This document shows positions 29,505 through 37,124 of a stretch of DNA of 49,711 nucleotides, piece by piece. The notes beneath the pieces were generated by a model, which was not told where the DNA came from, ran no database searches, and saw only the letters and a list, made by a program, of their open reading frames with translations. Positions within the stretch are counted from its first letter, which is position 1, and each line of letters begins with the position of its first letter. Source of the stretch: a virus. Location: IMG/VR virus record IMGVR_UViG_3300037076_000150, positions 1 through 49,711 of that record; one strand, written 5' to 3'. The position numbers and the translations under genes were made by a program.

Positions 29505-30626
29505 ATGGCTGACAAAAAAGATGAAGCAGTTGTGGAAGTTGCTGACGAGGGCGTTGTCACTGTGGACGTTACTGATAATCCTGACCTTGCAGACGTGGGC
29601 AAGGAAGCGGCTAAAGAAGGCGAAGAGAAAGAGCCAGTCGTCAAACTGGCTGACGAAGCCAAGCCGGAAAAGAAATCCGTTCCAAGAGTTAAGCTAGCTG
29701 AGAAGGCTGCCGTTGACGAAGCTAAGGTCGCCCTAGACCAGGCGGTTAAGACAGCGGCTGATGAACGTAAGGCCCGTGAAGCAGCTGAGGCTACAGCCCA
29801 GGCCGAGCGTAGGCGTGCTGATGCGGCCACGAGCCAGGTTACTGCCCGTGACCAGGAACTAGCGGCTAGGGCTGAGGCAGCTGATGCCCGCGAACTAACC
29901 ATCCTGGATAACGGCATTGCGTCTGCTACGGCGTTGCTGACGTCCTTACAGGACGAGAGCACGCGTCTGATGGAAGCTGGCGAGTTTGCCAAGGTTACGG
30001 CAGTTCAAACTAAGCTGGCCCGTGCAGCATCGCAACTCGATAGGCTAGAGGCTGCCAAGGCGGATTACGAATCAGGCGTGCGCACGGTGCCTACCACTGA
30101 GGGTCGTGTAGAGGCTGCAGTTGCAAGCCAACTCAATCCTCTAGATCAGTATTTGTCAGGCTTTGCCCCCAAGGCACAGACCTGGCTGCGCGCCCACCCT
30201 GAATGCATCCCAGCGTCCATAGGCGGCAACGCAGCTAAGAACGCCAAGATGATGGCGGGGCATTGGGCGGCACTTGGCGAAGGCTTGCAGGAGGGTTCTG
30301 ACGACTATTACCGGGTCATTGAGGAACATGCTGGCTATCGTACGCCCGTGTCTAAGGCGGCTGACGTTGTAGAGGCTGGTGAGGAAGAGGAAGCCCCTGC
30401 GCCTAAGAAGGCCAAGGTGCACCCCTCTGCCCCTATATCTCGTGAGGTGCCTGGCGCAGACGGCAAGGTTGCTCGTACGACTCGTTCGGTCACCTTGACC
30501 AAGGAGCAACAGGATGCCGCCAAGATGAGCTTCCCACAGTTGCCCCCGAACCAGGCCTTTGCCCAGTATGCACGCAATTTGCTGGAGCTAGAGGCAGAAG
30601 GTAAAATGGGAAGAATTACTCATTAA
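29505..30626 (+). CDS. Head scaffolding protein
   Basis: 373 residues from ATG 29505 after GAGGAGGAGAATAATTCCG. Acidic disordered N-terminus, then a long Ala/Glu/Arg coiled coil (about 75-185; DERKAREAAEATAQAERRR), then a mixed C-terminal domain with a basic stretch (PKKAKVHPSAPISRE). This composition and its place before the major capsid gene are typical of scaffolds. No protease motif is seen. A start 7 codons upstream would overlap the ribosome-binding site. Confidence 0.75.
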   Translation: MADKKDEAVVEVADEGVVTVDVTDNPDLADVGKEAAKEGEEKEPVVKLADEAKPEKKSVPRVKLAEKAAVDEAKVALDQAVKTAADERKAREAAEATAQAERRRADAATSQVTARDQELAARAEAADARELTILDNGIASATALLTSLQDESTRLMEAGEFAKVTAVQTKLARAASQLDRLEAAKADYESGVRTVPTTEGRVEAAVASQLNPLDQYLSGFAPKAQTWLRAHPECIPASIGGNAAKNAKMMAGHWAALGEGLQEGSDDYYRVIEEHAGYRTPVSKAADVVEAGEEEEAPAPKKAKVHPSAPISREVPGADGKVARTTRSVTLTKEQQDAAKMSFPQLPPNQAFAQYARNLLELEAEGKMGRITH

Positions 30627-30637
30627 AGAAACCCAAG

Positions 30638-30760
30638 ATGGAGCGCCGAAAAAGATATCGATGGGGTGGGTGCTGGCGTCGCGTTAGCACAATGATCCGC
30701 GCGTATCCGCTTAATCATCGTAGGGCTTGGATTTGGCACCACCCAAAATTCAATTCATAG
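30638..30760 (+). CDS. Very basic microprotein
   Basis: 40 residues: MERRKRYRWGGCWRRVSTMI, then RAYPLNHRRAWIWHH and a short tail. Ten Arg and six Trp suggest nucleic-acid or membrane binding. No clear ribosome-binding site. It fills the 151-bp gap after the scaffold gene; spurious coding cannot be excluded. Confidence 0.4.
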   Translation: MERRKRYRWGGCWRRVSTMIRAYPLNHRRAWIWHHPKFNS

Positions 30761-30777
30761 AATAGGAGTTCTACACA

Positions 30778-31329
30778 ATGACCGAAGCCGAACCCGTTAC
30801 CCGTCGCCGCCTTAAGACACCAGTTGTGGAGCGTCCACCGCAGCGGGCTACAGCAACTGACGCTCGTGAGCCACAGCACGAACCAGTTCATGCTGAGGCT
30901 AGGCGCACGCGCCGTCGTAAGGCCACTGTTAATGACGATATGTTCTACATCCCCATTGACGAGATCCCAGAAGGTTCCTCATACGAGTGGAAGCGCTGGT
31001 CCGTTAATGGTCTTGAGGATCCTTTCTACATTGCTCAGATGCGTGAGCAAGGCTGGGAGCCGGTCAATCCGAAGCGTCATCCAACCTGGGTTCCGCCTGG
31101 GTACAGCCAGCCGCACATCATTAAGGGTGGCCAGATCCTGATGGAACGGCCAATAGAACTCACGCGGGAAGCCCAGGCTGAGCAACGCAAGCTGGCCAAG
31201 AACCAAATGCGTGAAGCCGAGCAGCGTTTGGGTATGACTCCTAAGGATACCTTGACACGGCAGCATCCTGGTGCTGAACCTCGCATCGTCAAGGAGTATA
31301 TGCGGCCTGTGACTGCAATTGAGGAATAA
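30778..31329 (+). CDS. Hypothetical virion-module protein
   Basis: 183 residues. Basic disordered first 50 (RRRLKTPVVERPPQR, ARRTRRRK), then an aromatic domain: FYIPIDEIPEGSSYEWKRWS, then F-Y-I-A-Q-M-R-E-Q-G-W-E-P-V and R-H-P-T-W. C-terminal helix (AEQRKLAKNQMREAEQRLG). AATAGGAGTTCTACACA precedes ATG. I recall such W-K-R...GW-P-V proteins near phage capsid genes, role unknown. Confidence 0.65.
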   Translation: MTEAEPVTRRRLKTPVVERPPQRATATDAREPQHEPVHAEARRTRRRKATVNDDMFYIPIDEIPEGSSYEWKRWSVNGLEDPFYIAQMREQGWEPVNPKRHPTWVPPGYSQPHIIKGGQILMERPIELTREAQAEQRKLAKNQMREAEQRLGMTPKDTLTRQHPGAEPRIVKEYMRPVTAIEE

Positions 31330-31383
31330 CATTTACTGCTAGAATTGCTCAGGGTCTGCTGCGCGTTGGAAGGGGAACTACCA

Positions 31384-31635
31384 TTGTCAAAACCAAAGCG
31401 CCATCCATTCCGATTAATGAATGGCCGTGAGACAGATCCTGACTTTTCCCAGTACCATCATCTACGTCGTCCCATAACAACCTGGATTAGCAATGCGGAA
31501 TATGATCTGTTCCAGAGCATAGTGAAATCCCACGGGGTGACAGGTGCGGCATATTTACGGGCTGTGCTGATTGATGTAATTGCCGAGGAAGGTCCGAAAG
31601 TGAAGACGTTGTTTACGCAGGCTCTAGAAAGTTAA
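31384..31635 (+). CDS. Small protein, possible ribbon-helix-helix
   Basis: 83 residues from TTG 31384, which has GGAAGGGGAA about 8 nt upstream; an earlier TTG at 31345 lacks such a site. The second half, ITTWISNAEYDLFQSIVKSHGV-TGAAYLRAVLIDVIAE, has the strand-helix-helix pattern of Arc/MobC-like DNA-binding proteins. It could be a regulator. Confidence 0.55.
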   Translation: MSKPKRHPFRLMNGRETDPDFSQYHHLRRPITTWISNAEYDLFQSIVKSHGVTGAAYLRAVLIDVIAEEGPKVKTLFTQALES

Positions 31636-31908
31636 AACTTTTCTTTGATTACCCACTTGACTTTTTGTTTGCTTAACATCCATTACTTGATCATAGAAGT
31701 TTTCCGGCAGTCCGATAAGCTGCTGAAGGGTCTCGGAATCGAATTAGGTTCTTGACGATCAAAAGAGCAAACCTGGGTCCCGCATGGGCCTTTAAGGTGA
31801 CTCCAGCTACAAACTAGCTGCCGAGCGCAATGCGGTAGCCTCTCAACCCTGGTAGTAGTCTAGGTCAAGCTGACCCTAGCCACTAACCAAGCCTGGGACC
31901 GTATTCAA
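31636..31908 (+). promoter_or_regulatory. Non-coding leader of the capsid operon
   Basis: A 273-bp region without an ORF. A possible -35 (TTGACT, 31657-31662) has no convincing -10 partner. Downstream are two hairpins: GCTGCCG/CGGTAGC (31817-31823 with 31833-31839, one G-T pair) and CTAGGTCA/TGACCCTAG (31860-31867 with 31871-31879, one bulge). The second ends 29 nt before the ATG at 31909, which lacks a strong Shine-Dalgarno. A structured leader that controls or stabilises a very abundant late mRNA is plausible. Confidence 0.45.
31826..31839 (+). repeat. 14-nt leader motif, copy 2
   Basis: CGCAATGCGGTAGC, identical to 21289-21302 and again 83 nt ahead of a start codon. Here it forms the loop and 3' arm of the GCTGCCG/CGGTAGC hairpin. 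Confidence 0.5.
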
Positions 31909-32544
31909 ATGGCTAACGTCCTTGCACCATTTGGCTTTGCTCAGGTTGGCACCACGGGCATGCCCCCAAACTTTGCGCGTGCTGGTAGTGGTTCCCCGTA
32001 TAAGATCAAGGCTAGCTTTGTCACCCCCATCTATTATGGTGACGCGGTTCGCATGTGGATTAGTGGTGATGACAGTTCTGGCAACCCCGGTTATATTACG
32101 CCTTGGGTAGCTGCTGACGGTAGTTCACCCACTAAGATTCTCGTTGGCATTTTCCTTGGTTGTGAGTATTACTCATCCTCGCAGCGTCAAAACGTCAAGA
32201 GTCAGTTTTGGCCAGGTGGTGATGCTGCGGCCGATGGCATAGCCTACGTTTGTGACGACCCTGATTCTGAGTGGATGGTGCAGGCCGGAGTCGCTGCTAC
32301 GCCCTTCACACAAATCTATGTTGGCTCGACGGCTGATGTTGTGGTTTCCCCCACGGGCAGCACCATCACAGGCATTTCTGGGATGACTCTTGATACACCC
32401 ACGACTACGGTGTCCTTCCCATTCAAGGTGAGAAACGTAATCACGACCCCGCCGACCGCTAACGGTCGCGACCTGCTCACGGCGTACAACTACGTCACCG
32501 TTGCCTTCAACAACCAGATATACAAAGCACTCCTAGGGGTCTAA
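31909..32544 (+). CDS. Putative head decoration/structural protein, paralogue A
   Basis: 211 residues, Gly/Thr/Ser/Pro-rich and beta in character. Landmarks: APFGFAQVGTTGMPPNFARA, Y-G-D-A-V-R-M, K-I-L-V-G-I-F-L-G-C-x-Y, AYVCDDPDSEWMVQAG and VTVAFNNQIYKALLGV. It is immediately followed by a paralogue and then the major capsid gene, the usual place of decoration or capsid-stabilising proteins. No catalytic motif. Confidence 0.7.
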   Translation: MANVLAPFGFAQVGTTGMPPNFARAGSGSPYKIKASFVTPIYYGDAVRMWISGDDSSGNPGYITPWVAADGSSPTKILVGIFLGCEYYSSSQRQNVKSQFWPGGDAAADGIAYVCDDPDSEWMVQAGVAATPFTQIYVGSTADVVVSPTGSTITGISGMTLDTPTTTVSFPFKVRNVITTPPTANGRDLLTAYNYVTVAFNNQIYKALLGV

Positions 32545-32548
32545 GCAC

Positions 32549-33166
32549 ATGACTGTAAACGTCCAAGCACCCTTCGGTTTTCTCCAGATTGGCACTGCCT
32601 CTGGGCCACCGAACTTTGCCGAGAATCATAATCCACCTTATCGGATTGCGTCGGGCTATGGCACCGCCATTTATTTTGGCGACGCCGTACGCATGAACGT
32701 TTCCGGCCCTACTGGCTATATTGAGCAGTGGGCTAATGGTGATGGTGGTACTGCTACTAAGATTCTAGTTGGCATCTTCGTTGGTTGCAGCTACTTCTCA
32801 ACGGCACGAGGCTACAACGTCGAAAGTCGTTACTGGCCTGGTTCCGATGCTACTGGCGACGTTCGCGCTTATGTTGTGGACGACCCAAATAGTCAATGGA
32901 AGATACAGGCGGGCATTGGCTCAGCCATCACCCAGACCTCAATTGGTGCTTGTGCTGATATTGTAGCTACTCCGCTGGGCAGTACTGTGACGGGTCAGTC
33001 CGGCATGTGCCTTTCAACGCCAACCACAACTGTTACGCTTCCGTTCAAGGTGGTGAACGTCATCACCTCTCCGCCAGGTGCGCCGGGCACGGATCTCACG
33101 GCAGCCTACAACAACGTCATCGTGGCGTTTAACAACCAGCAATATAAAGCCCTCCTAGGAGTCTAA
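32549..33166 (+). CDS. Putative head decoration/structural protein, paralogue B
   Basis: 205 residues, aligned end to end with the preceding protein: APFGFLQIGTASGPPNFAEN, Y-F-G-D-A-V-R-M, K-I-L-V-G-I-F-V-G-C-S-Y, AYVVDDPNSQWKIQAG and VIVAFNNQQYKALLGV. A tandem duplication that has diverged but kept all landmarks, so both copies are probably under selection. It starts 4 nt after paralogue A. Confidence 0.72.
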   Translation: MTVNVQAPFGFLQIGTASGPPNFAENHNPPYRIASGYGTAIYFGDAVRMNVSGPTGYIEQWANGDGGTATKILVGIFVGCSYFSTARGYNVESRYWPGSDATGDVRAYVVDDPNSQWKIQAGIGSAITQTSIGACADIVATPLGSTVTGQSGMCLSTPTTTVTLPFKVVNVITSPPGAPGTDLTAAYNNVIVAFNNQQYKALLGV

Positions 33167-33169
33167 GCC

Positions 33170-34096
33170 ATGGCGATCAACGTCGCAGCCATCCGTGACC
33201 TTCTTCTGCCTGGCCTCCGGGGTGTCACGGGCGAATATAAGCAGTGGCCAGCTATCTGGCCAAAACTCTTCGACCAGGGCAAGTCAGAAATGGCCCAGGA
33301 GCGCACCGCTAGTATGCGCTTCCTGCCACTGGCTCAACTGAAAACCGATGGTGGTCAGACCGCCTTCGACAACAACTCCGGTGAAGCCTTCGTCTATAAC
33401 CAGTTGCATACTGGTATTGGCCTGGGCTATGGTATCACCCGTAATACGATTGCCGACAACCTGTACAAGGCTCAGTTCCGGCCATCCAATCTTGGCCTGC
33501 AACGCAGCTTTGCCCAGACGAAGGAGATCTACGCGGCGGCAGTGTTCAACTCGGCTACCACTTATGACACGACAGTGGGTGGTGATGGAGTTGCCCTGCT
33601 TAGCGCATCGCATCCCCTCCCGGCTGGTGGCTCTGGCCCGGCGACCTGGGCCAATACCCCCGGTACGCAAGTGGACCTTAACGAGTCGTCTCTGCTTAAC
33701 GGCATGATTAGCATCAAGACTGGCATGTACGACAATGCTGGGCTGCGCATGATGGCCACGGGCAAGACCCTCGTAATCCACCCGAACAACGAGCCTGTTG
33801 CGCTCCGGCTCCTGCGTGCTGAGTTGCGTCCGGGCACCGCGATGAACGACCCGAACGTGATCCCCACCGTAGCGGGCGGCGTAACGGACTACGTCGAGGA
33901 CGTGTTCTTTACCTCAGCCTTCCCCTGGTACATCAAGACCGACCAGCCCGGCATGCTCTATCTTGAACGTGAACCGTTTGAGATTGATATGCAGGTGGAC
34001 TTCACCACGGACAACCTGTTGGTGAAGGCGTGGGAGAGGTACTCCTTCAATTATAACGATCCCAGGGCTTTATGGGGATCCTCACCGACCTCATAA
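33170..34096 (+). CDS. Major capsid protein (HK97 fold, Mu gpT-like)
   Basis: 308 residues. The order MAINVAAIRDLLLPGLRGVTGEY..., R-T-x-S-M-R-F-L-P-L, G-I-G-L-G-Y-G-I-T-R, then S-A-S-H-P-L, a D-N-A-G-L-R-M-M-A-T-G-K-T-L-V-I-H-P strand, A-x-x-L-L-R-A-E, and the end D-N-L-L-V-K-A-W-E-R-Y-S-F resemble Mu-like major head subunits. It would form the capsid shell on the scaffold. The region is more GC-rich with regular codons, as expected for a highly expressed gene. Confidence 0.85.
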   Translation: MAINVAAIRDLLLPGLRGVTGEYKQWPAIWPKLFDQGKSEMAQERTASMRFLPLAQLKTDGGQTAFDNNSGEAFVYNQLHTGIGLGYGITRNTIADNLYKAQFRPSNLGLQRSFAQTKEIYAAAVFNSATTYDTTVGGDGVALLSASHPLPAGGSGPATWANTPGTQVDLNESSLLNGMISIKTGMYDNAGLRMMATGKTLVIHPNNEPVALRLLRAELRPGTAMNDPNVIPTVAGGVTDYVEDVFFTSAFPWYIKTDQPGMLYLEREPFEIDMQVDFTTDNLLVKAWERYSFNYNDPRALWGSSPTS

Positions 34097-34105
34097 CACT
34101 CCTAG

Positions 34106-34146
34106 TCTTTCATCTTAGAGTATGTTATAGTTACTAGGATGAAAGA
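34106..34146 (+). other. 13-bp hairpin before the homing gene
   Basis: TCTTTCATCTTAG (34106-34118) pairs with CTAGGATGAAAGA (34134-34146), one G-T pair, 15-nt loop. It lies between the major capsid stop and the ribosome-binding site of the endonuclease gene. There is no U-run, so it is not a classical terminator; it could protect the capsid mRNA end or restrict endonuclease translation. Confidence 0.6.
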
Positions 34147-34164
34147 TCTAAGGAGAAGGAATTG

Positions 34165-35292
34165 ATGGAACAAGAAGTTGCAAGTCCGAAAAAGAAGCAG
34201 TCGCCGACCAACGTTCGGTCCGCTGAAGTGTTGGCGATTGCTCACTCACGTGTTCTTGAGTTGTTTACTTACGCTCCCCAAAGTGGCAAACTTCTGTGGA
34301 AGATAAAAATTGCGCGTAAGGTTGTGCCCGGAACTGTAGCAGGACAGCAGAATTCTGACGGGTACTGGTACGTTGGGTTTGACGGCAAACGGTTGCCCCT
34401 ACACCATGTGATTTGGTTCTATCATTATGGTTCTTGGCCTACTGAGTACCTTGGCTTTAAGAATGGTAATTACGACGATACCCATGTAGAAAATTTGAAG
34501 TTATTAACAGCTTCAGATAAGCAGAAAATTGAAGCCCTTCAACACTTTGGTTTGAGCGCCGAACAGAAAGCTATTAAGTACAATCCTAAGCATAAGTACT
34601 GGCGTGTTCGGTTTAAGGGTGTGAAGCTTGGCAAGTTTTACACCTATGAGGCTGCGAAAGAGGTTTATGATAAAGCTCTTAGTGGGGAACTTGACTTAGC
34701 TCATCAAGCTGAAGTCAATTCTAAGATGGCGCTTTTGCGGTTGCGTACAAGCTGGCGCATGGTGCTTAAAGCTGGACCGCATGGTTGGAAATCTTTTGCA
34801 CATTTTGTTGAGACGGTTAAGGACCGTCCCGGTAAGCTTACTAAGCTCCGTCCTAAGGATTTGAATACTCTCATTGGGCCTAATAACTTTGAGTGGGAAA
34901 CTTTAACTGTTGATGAAGCCAAGGCTCGCTACCAAAGTCAAAGTACGGAAGCTTACGAAGCTTCCCGTGTTAATTGGGTAAGCCGTAAGTTTGGTGTTTC
35001 TACTGAATGGTACGATGACACGCTTAAAGCACAAGGTGGTGTTTGCGCTATTTGTGCCAAACCAGAAACTGCTGTTCGGTTAGGAAAACTTCTTCCTCTT
35101 AGTGTAGATCATGATCACGTAACCGGGAAGGTTCGAGGCCTCCTTTGTACCTCTTGTAACATCGGAATTGGTGCTTTACAGGATGATCCTACTATTATGC
35201 GTACTGCTACTAATTATGTTGAACGCTGGCGTGCAGAACATGTAGCACCTTTGCCCGAAAATGTTGTTTCTCTTAAAGACCATAAAGCTTAG
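34165..35292 (+). CDS. Homing endonuclease: HNH-like, AP2-like and endonuclease VII domains
   Basis: 375 residues from ATG 34165 (AAGGAGAAGGA upstream; a TTG one codon earlier is possible). About 20-125 is HNH_3-like: GKLLWKIKIARKVVPGTVAG, G-Y-W-Y-V-G-F-D-G-K, L-H-H-V-I-W-F-Y-H-Y-G and N-G-N-Y-D-D-T-H-V-E-N-L. About 135-170 is AP2-like (YWRVRFKGVKLGKFYTYEAA). The C-terminal 100 residues match recombination endonuclease VII: GGVCAICAKPE, LSVDHDHVTGKVRGLLCTSC, N-x-x-I-G. Such genes spread into phage DNA by cutting uninvaded alleles. Its AT-rich codons contrast with the capsid gene before it. Confidence 0.88.
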   Translation: MEQEVASPKKKQSPTNVRSAEVLAIAHSRVLELFTYAPQSGKLLWKIKIARKVVPGTVAGQQNSDGYWYVGFDGKRLPLHHVIWFYHYGSWPTEYLGFKNGNYDDTHVENLKLLTASDKQKIEALQHFGLSAEQKAIKYNPKHKYWRVRFKGVKLGKFYTYEAAKEVYDKALSGELDLAHQAEVNSKMALLRLRTSWRMVLKAGPHGWKSFAHFVETVKDRPGKLTKLRPKDLNTLIGPNNFEWETLTVDEAKARYQSQSTEAYEASRVNWVSRKFGVSTEWYDDTLKAQGGVCAICAKPETAVRLGKLLPLSVDHDHVTGKVRGLLCTSCNIGIGALQDDPTIMRTATNYVERWRAEHVAPLPENVVSLKDHKA

Positions 35293-35351
35293 CCTGGCTT
35301 GACCGGCGTAAAGCATCAACGCACTGCTCCTCCTCGCGTGTTGCTCAAACT

Positions 35352-35384
35352 CCCAGAGGGACTAATCCTCCTTCTGGGTCTTTT
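35352..35384 (+). terminator. Rho-independent terminator
   Basis: CCCAGAGGGA (35352-35361) pairs with TCCTTCTGGG (35369-35378), ten pairs including one G-T, 7-nt loop, followed by TCTTTT. It would end transcription of the capsid/endonuclease unit before the 35434 gene. Confidence 0.75.
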
Positions 35385-35433
35385 CCCGAGGACTAGCGAC
35401 GGGTAGCTCGCTGTCTAACAAAGGATCACGTAG

Positions 35434-36405
35434 ATGACTACGCCCGGTTTTAACAACCCCGCATATCTAGTTGGTCAATTCGGAATGCCGTTGTATGGCA
35501 TTTCCGGATTGCCGCCGTTTACTGGTAACTACTTCTGGGTCGACGAGACCAACGGGAGTGATGGTAATACGGGTGGTCCTACTGACGCCTTCAAGACGCT
35601 GACCCAGGCGCTGTCCCGGTGTACGTCCGGTAATAGCGACGTCATTTTCATGACCGGCTCAGTGCATACTGCGACAACTATCGCTTGGAACCTGAACAAG
35701 ACCCATCTTATTGGTCTGTCACCGCCGTCTCAGAATAGCCGGGCGCGTATCGCAATTACGAATACGGCCTCGACGACAGCGGTTACTCCGTTGGTCAATG
35801 TCACGGCATCAGGCTGCATCTTTCAGAACATCGAAGTGTTCAACGGGGTCAACGCTAACTCGGCTCAGGTTGCCTGGCTAGAAGCGGGTGGCCAGAACTT
35901 CTACCAGAACTGCAATTTCATTGGCACAGGCCATCTTACTGCCGCTGCGCATGCCGGTAATCGGGCACTCTCTGTTGCCAGTGATGAGAACTTGTTCAAG
36001 GAATGCACGATTGGTGGTGACACCATTTTGCGGGCCACGGGTAATAATGCTACGATGGACACTATTGTCAATCCAACCAGTGGTTTGGGCGCGGCGCGCA
36101 ACATCTTCCGAGATTGTGCCTTCCAGGCTTGGACGAGCAATGCTGCCGACCTTCATGTGCTGGTTGCGGCTGGCACTATCGACAGGTATCTCCTGTTCCA
36201 TCGCTGCACCTTCCTGAATGCAATCAACTCAACGGGTACGGCTATGACCGTAGGCTTCACAGTCAATGCCTCTGCGGGCGGTTCTGTGCTGCTGCAAGAG
36301 TGTGCCTCTGTTGGGGCTACCGTTTATGCCACGACTGGGCCTATCTATGTACAAGGTTCTGTGCCAACTGGTGCGACCTCTGGTCTTGCGGTTGCGGCTA
36401 CCTAA
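35434..36405 (+). CDS. Virion protein with parallel beta-helix (pectate-lyase-like) repeats
   Basis: 323 residues. After GNYFWVDETNGSDGNTGGPTDAFKTLTQAL, the standard entry to phage pectin-lyase folds, come coils with regular turns: V-I-F-M-T-G-S-V, C-I-F-Q-N-I-E-V, F-Y-Q-N-C-N-F-I-G, L-F-K-E-C-T-I-G-G, N-I-F-R-D-C-A-F and L-F-H-R-C-T-F-L. Such proteins are spikes or fibres; its place just behind the capsid block suggests a head fibre or vertex protein. No catalytic residues assigned. Confidence 0.75.
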   Translation: MTTPGFNNPAYLVGQFGMPLYGISGLPPFTGNYFWVDETNGSDGNTGGPTDAFKTLTQALSRCTSGNSDVIFMTGSVHTATTIAWNLNKTHLIGLSPPSQNSRARIAITNTASTTAVTPLVNVTASGCIFQNIEVFNGVNANSAQVAWLEAGGQNFYQNCNFIGTGHLTAAAHAGNRALSVASDENLFKECTIGGDTILRATGNNATMDTIVNPTSGLGAARNIFRDCAFQAWTSNAADLHVLVAAGTIDRYLLFHRCTFLNAINSTGTAMTVGFTVNASAGGSVLLQECASVGATVYATTGPIYVQGSVPTGATSGLAVAAT

Positions 36406-36417
36406 CCAATAACCTGA

Positions 36418-36442
36418 TCGTAAGCAGGTAACCTTCTTACGA
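36418..36442 (+). other. Near-perfect 25-nt palindrome
   Basis: TCGTAAG (36418-36424) pairs with CTTACGA (36436-36442); inside, AGG/CCT can pair around TAA, separated by a single C-T mismatch. It lies 13 nt after the beta-helix gene stop. No U-run follows, so it is either an RNA-stability hairpin or a protein-binding site. Confidence 0.55.
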
Positions 36443-36482
36443 CCGAGCCCACGGATCCGGGTCACTACGAAGGAATTCTGTC

Positions 36483-36854
36483 ATGTCTCGTTCCCGTCAT
36501 ATGAAGCGCGCCAAGGGTGGTGCTACTGTTTACGCTGGTGAAGGTTCTAACGTGCTCAAGGAAGCCGAAGAGCGCAAGCGTGGTGGCAAGGTTCACGGCG
36601 AAGGCGAAAAAGGCAAAGAACGTGGCGATCGTCGTAAGCGTGGGGGCAAGGTTGAGCGCAAAGAACACGAGCGCAAGCATGGCGGTAAAGTTGAGCATGA
36701 GAAGGAAGAGCACGAACGTAAGGCTGGCGGTGCTGTTTCCCCAGGCCGCAAGCGCGGCGGCGGTATTGGGGCGAACTTGACCCCACTTAGCACGGCTGCC
36801 CGTATCAAGGAAGTCACCAAGGGTGAGTCTTCCGAGGACGAAGGCAAGCACTAG
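36483..36854 (+). CDS. KRGGK-repeat protein
   Basis: 123 residues, extremely charged. Repeats of (K/R)-(R/A/H)-G-G-(K/A)-(V): KRAKGGATVYAGEG, ERKRGGKVHGEG, RRKRGGKVERKE, ERKHGGKVEHEK, ERKAGGAVSPG, RKRGGGIGAN, separated by E/K/H-rich linkers. About six units of 13-15 residues. Probably disordered. The same motif type is in the 26520 and 26881 genes. Nucleic-acid condensation in the head is one idea; nothing proves it. Confidence 0.65.
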   Translation: MSRSRHMKRAKGGATVYAGEGSNVLKEAEERKRGGKVHGEGEKGKERGDRRKRGGKVERKEHERKHGGKVEHEKEEHERKAGGAVSPGRKRGGGIGANLTPLSTAARIKEVTKGESSEDEGKH

Positions 36855-36873
36855 CCTTTAGGAGGCTCTCCTA

Positions 36874-37119
36874 GTGGCTAAGCTGAGCACCAAAGCCCGT
36901 AAGAAGCTGCCAGGTAAGTCATTTGCTGGGCCGGGCCGCTCATACCCCATAGAAGATGCAGCCCATGCCAGGAACGCTCTGGCAAGGGCTGCACAGCATG
37001 CCAGCCCCGAACTAGCCGCTACGATCAAGGCCAAGGTCCGCCGCCGTTACCCCGGCATAAAGGTCGAGGGCGAACCCAGCAAGCCCCGTGCTGACCGCCC
37101 CAAGCGTAAGAAGGACTGA
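36874..37119 (+). CDS. Small basic phage protein, DUF6582-like
   Basis: 81 residues from GTG 36874 after TTAGGAGGCTCTCCTA. KARKKLPGKSFAGPGRSYPI, then EDAAHARNALARAAQHASP and V-R-R-R-Y-P-G-I-K: a conserved phage module I recall as F-A-x-P-G-x-R-x-Y-P-I-x-D-x-x-H-A-R-N-A-L. It is often found in virion or assembly proteins; function unknown. Ends in a Lys/Arg tail. Confidence 0.7.
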   Translation: MAKLSTKARKKLPGKSFAGPGRSYPIEDAAHARNALARAAQHASPELAATIKAKVRRRYPGIKVEGEPSKPRADRPKRKKD

Positions 37120-37124
37120 GTTTT

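Noticed and set aside
29474-29992. A 172-codon minus-strand frame (Ala/Ser-rich) opposite the scaffold gene.
   Set aside because: Antisense of an Ala/Glu coiled coil; such frames stay open by composition.
31636-31908. Possible tRNA genes in the non-coding leader.
   Set aside because: No cloverleaf, T-loop consensus or acceptor pairing could be assembled; no tRNA was recognised anywhere in the window.
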